Assembly (NCBI GenBank): GCA_000181795.3
Contig: CM012954.1
Span: forward strand, 14,393,348 to 14,457,347
Origin: Trichinella spiralis
Taxonomy: Eukaryota; Nematoda; Enoplea; Trichinellida; Trichinellidae
Direction of reading: 5' to 3'
Length of the DNA stretch: 64,000 nucleotides
Positions 62,848-64,000 of the stretch are shown one piece after another (position 1 is the first letter of the stretch; each line of letters starts with the position of its first letter). The notes beneath the pieces were generated by a model. The model was not told the origin of the DNA, ran no database searches, and saw only the letters and a program-made list of their open reading frames with translations. A program made the translations under genes and the position numbers.

Positions 62848-64000
62848 TCGAGAGTTTTGTTATTTTATAGAAAAAAAAATTTTCTTTTATCATTTTTGAA
62901 GAATACAGGAAATTTTATGATGTTATTTTTGACTGAAAAAACCATTTTCAAGGAAGATTGTAAAAGAGTAAAATTATTTTCATCATGCACAATGGGAAAT
63001 AATTGGTCAGTTTGAAAAAAGGATCCAGAATGTTGCCGGGTCGGGGATTCGGCGGCGTGCATCGATGGACGAATCGATGCCGTGTTTTACAAATTGCTTT
63101 CACTTCAGGATCAATGTGAAATAGCCAATTGAAGCGTTTTATTCTTTCAATCCGATTAACATGTTTGAAAAATTTATTTTTTTTCTGAAAACCGATCATT
63201 TATGCCATGTTTGAATTGTTTGTGAGTCGATTTTAATCGCAATGTTTGTTCATTTTTCAATTTTGCATACGATACGTTATGAACTAATTTTTCTCTGCGA
63301 AGGAAGGCAGTTGAAATTTTATGCCATATTTGGGAGGAATTTAAATTCAAAAAAAAGGGAATACTTTTTCCTGGAATGATATAGAAATATTAAAGTTATT
63401 TTGTTTTGAATTTCAATAAATTCAAAATTGAATTACCTTAACAATTTTTGTAAAAGATTTGTACTTGCATTACTTTCGTAGCTCTTTACCGTACTCTGAT
63501 CAGGCTTTTGTCGTTGCTTGCATTGACTTTGAATTTTTTGCGTTGTTCAAATTTGTTCCGAAGCGTGGCCTTTTATTTGATATTTCTTTATATATTTTAA
63601 ATGTTTTTCTTTGGCAAACAAATTTTTATTTTTTCTTTTCCCCATGACCAGATATGACTTTTCGAAATTTTGAGGCATTTTTTATGGCATATTTGCGATT
63701 ACTTCTTCACCAAATAAATTGTGTTTTATTTATATTTTTAGCTTTAACACTGTATTGTTTTTAAGTATTATTTTTTTATCTTTTTGTGTCGTTTGATGTA
63801 TAAATATTTCTGTTGTGTGATACTGAAATTATGTATTGTCGCAGAGGTGTGAATGGAATGGCTTTTCAATCAGACGGAATCAGCCGTCAATTTTTCCATT
63901 GCTTTATTGTTTCTGTTTTTTGTTTGTTTTTACATCCATTGTTGTTGGTGATCAAATATGAATGAGAACTTTTAGTATAATTTCAGACTGATCTGCACAA
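62848..64000. other. AT-rich sequence, nothing recognised
   Basis: No supported exon, RNA gene or mobile element seen on either strand; short frames only. Confidence 0.4.

Noticed and set aside
1-64000. tRNA, rRNA, CRISPR arrays and bacterial features
   Set aside because: No convincing tRNA B box plus cloverleaf, rRNA stretch or CRISPR-like repeat-spacer array was seen; the window is eukaryotic nuclear DNA.

Overview
The window is nuclear DNA from a small invertebrate animal. It is AT-rich, with spliceosomal introns of roughly 50-100 nt inside coding regions and some multi-kilobase introns. Five multi-exon developmental or signalling genes were rebuilt here by joining GT-AG splice sites with matching codon phase. 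Gene content (a Wnt11-like Wnt, Pumilio, a DAB2IP/SynGAP-type RasGAP, a UVRAG-like gene and a Dbl/Dbs-type RhoGEF) and low GC fit a Trichinella-like (Dorylaimia) nematode or a mite. I cannot fix the taxon from the sequence alone.

Layout. 1-3615 (+): Pumilio, 5' end outside the window. 3616-6402: 3' UTR and intergenic. 6403-21590: a very large inverted repeat with arms of about 5-6 kb. Its centre holds arrays of splice-donor-like repeats facing each other across a GC-rich palindromic core, and a 10-N gap with a near-duplicate on both sides. The right arm carries a 245-bp MITE with a 9-bp target duplication; the left arm has the matching empty site. 23203-35353 (-), with an alternative first exon at 41995-42262: RasGAP of the SynGAP/DAB2IP/nGAP family. 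Its long 5' introns are microsatellite-rich and contain a second 10-N gap that duplicates one coding exon. 44713-47314 (+): UVRAG/Vps38-like autophagy protein without a visible C2 domain. 48432-50150 (+): Wnt, closest by eye to Wnt11, with an unusual polyQ/basic insertion. 50373-61410 (-): Dbl/Dbs/Ost-type RhoGEF (SEC14, spectrin-like, DH, PH), convergent with the Wnt gene and with two alternative first exons. 61411-64000: GC-rich head followed by AT-rich sequence, with only weak candidate ORFs.

The genes do not form an operon. Several touch related themes: Ras and Rho switch control (RasGAP, RhoGEF), Wnt signalling, endosome/autophagy traffic (UVRAG) and mRNA repression (Pumilio). Nothing in the sequence shows that they act together. 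Both N gaps look like unmerged overlapping contig ends, so copy number around 11.5-15.3 kb and 29.3-32.5 kb should not be taken at face value.
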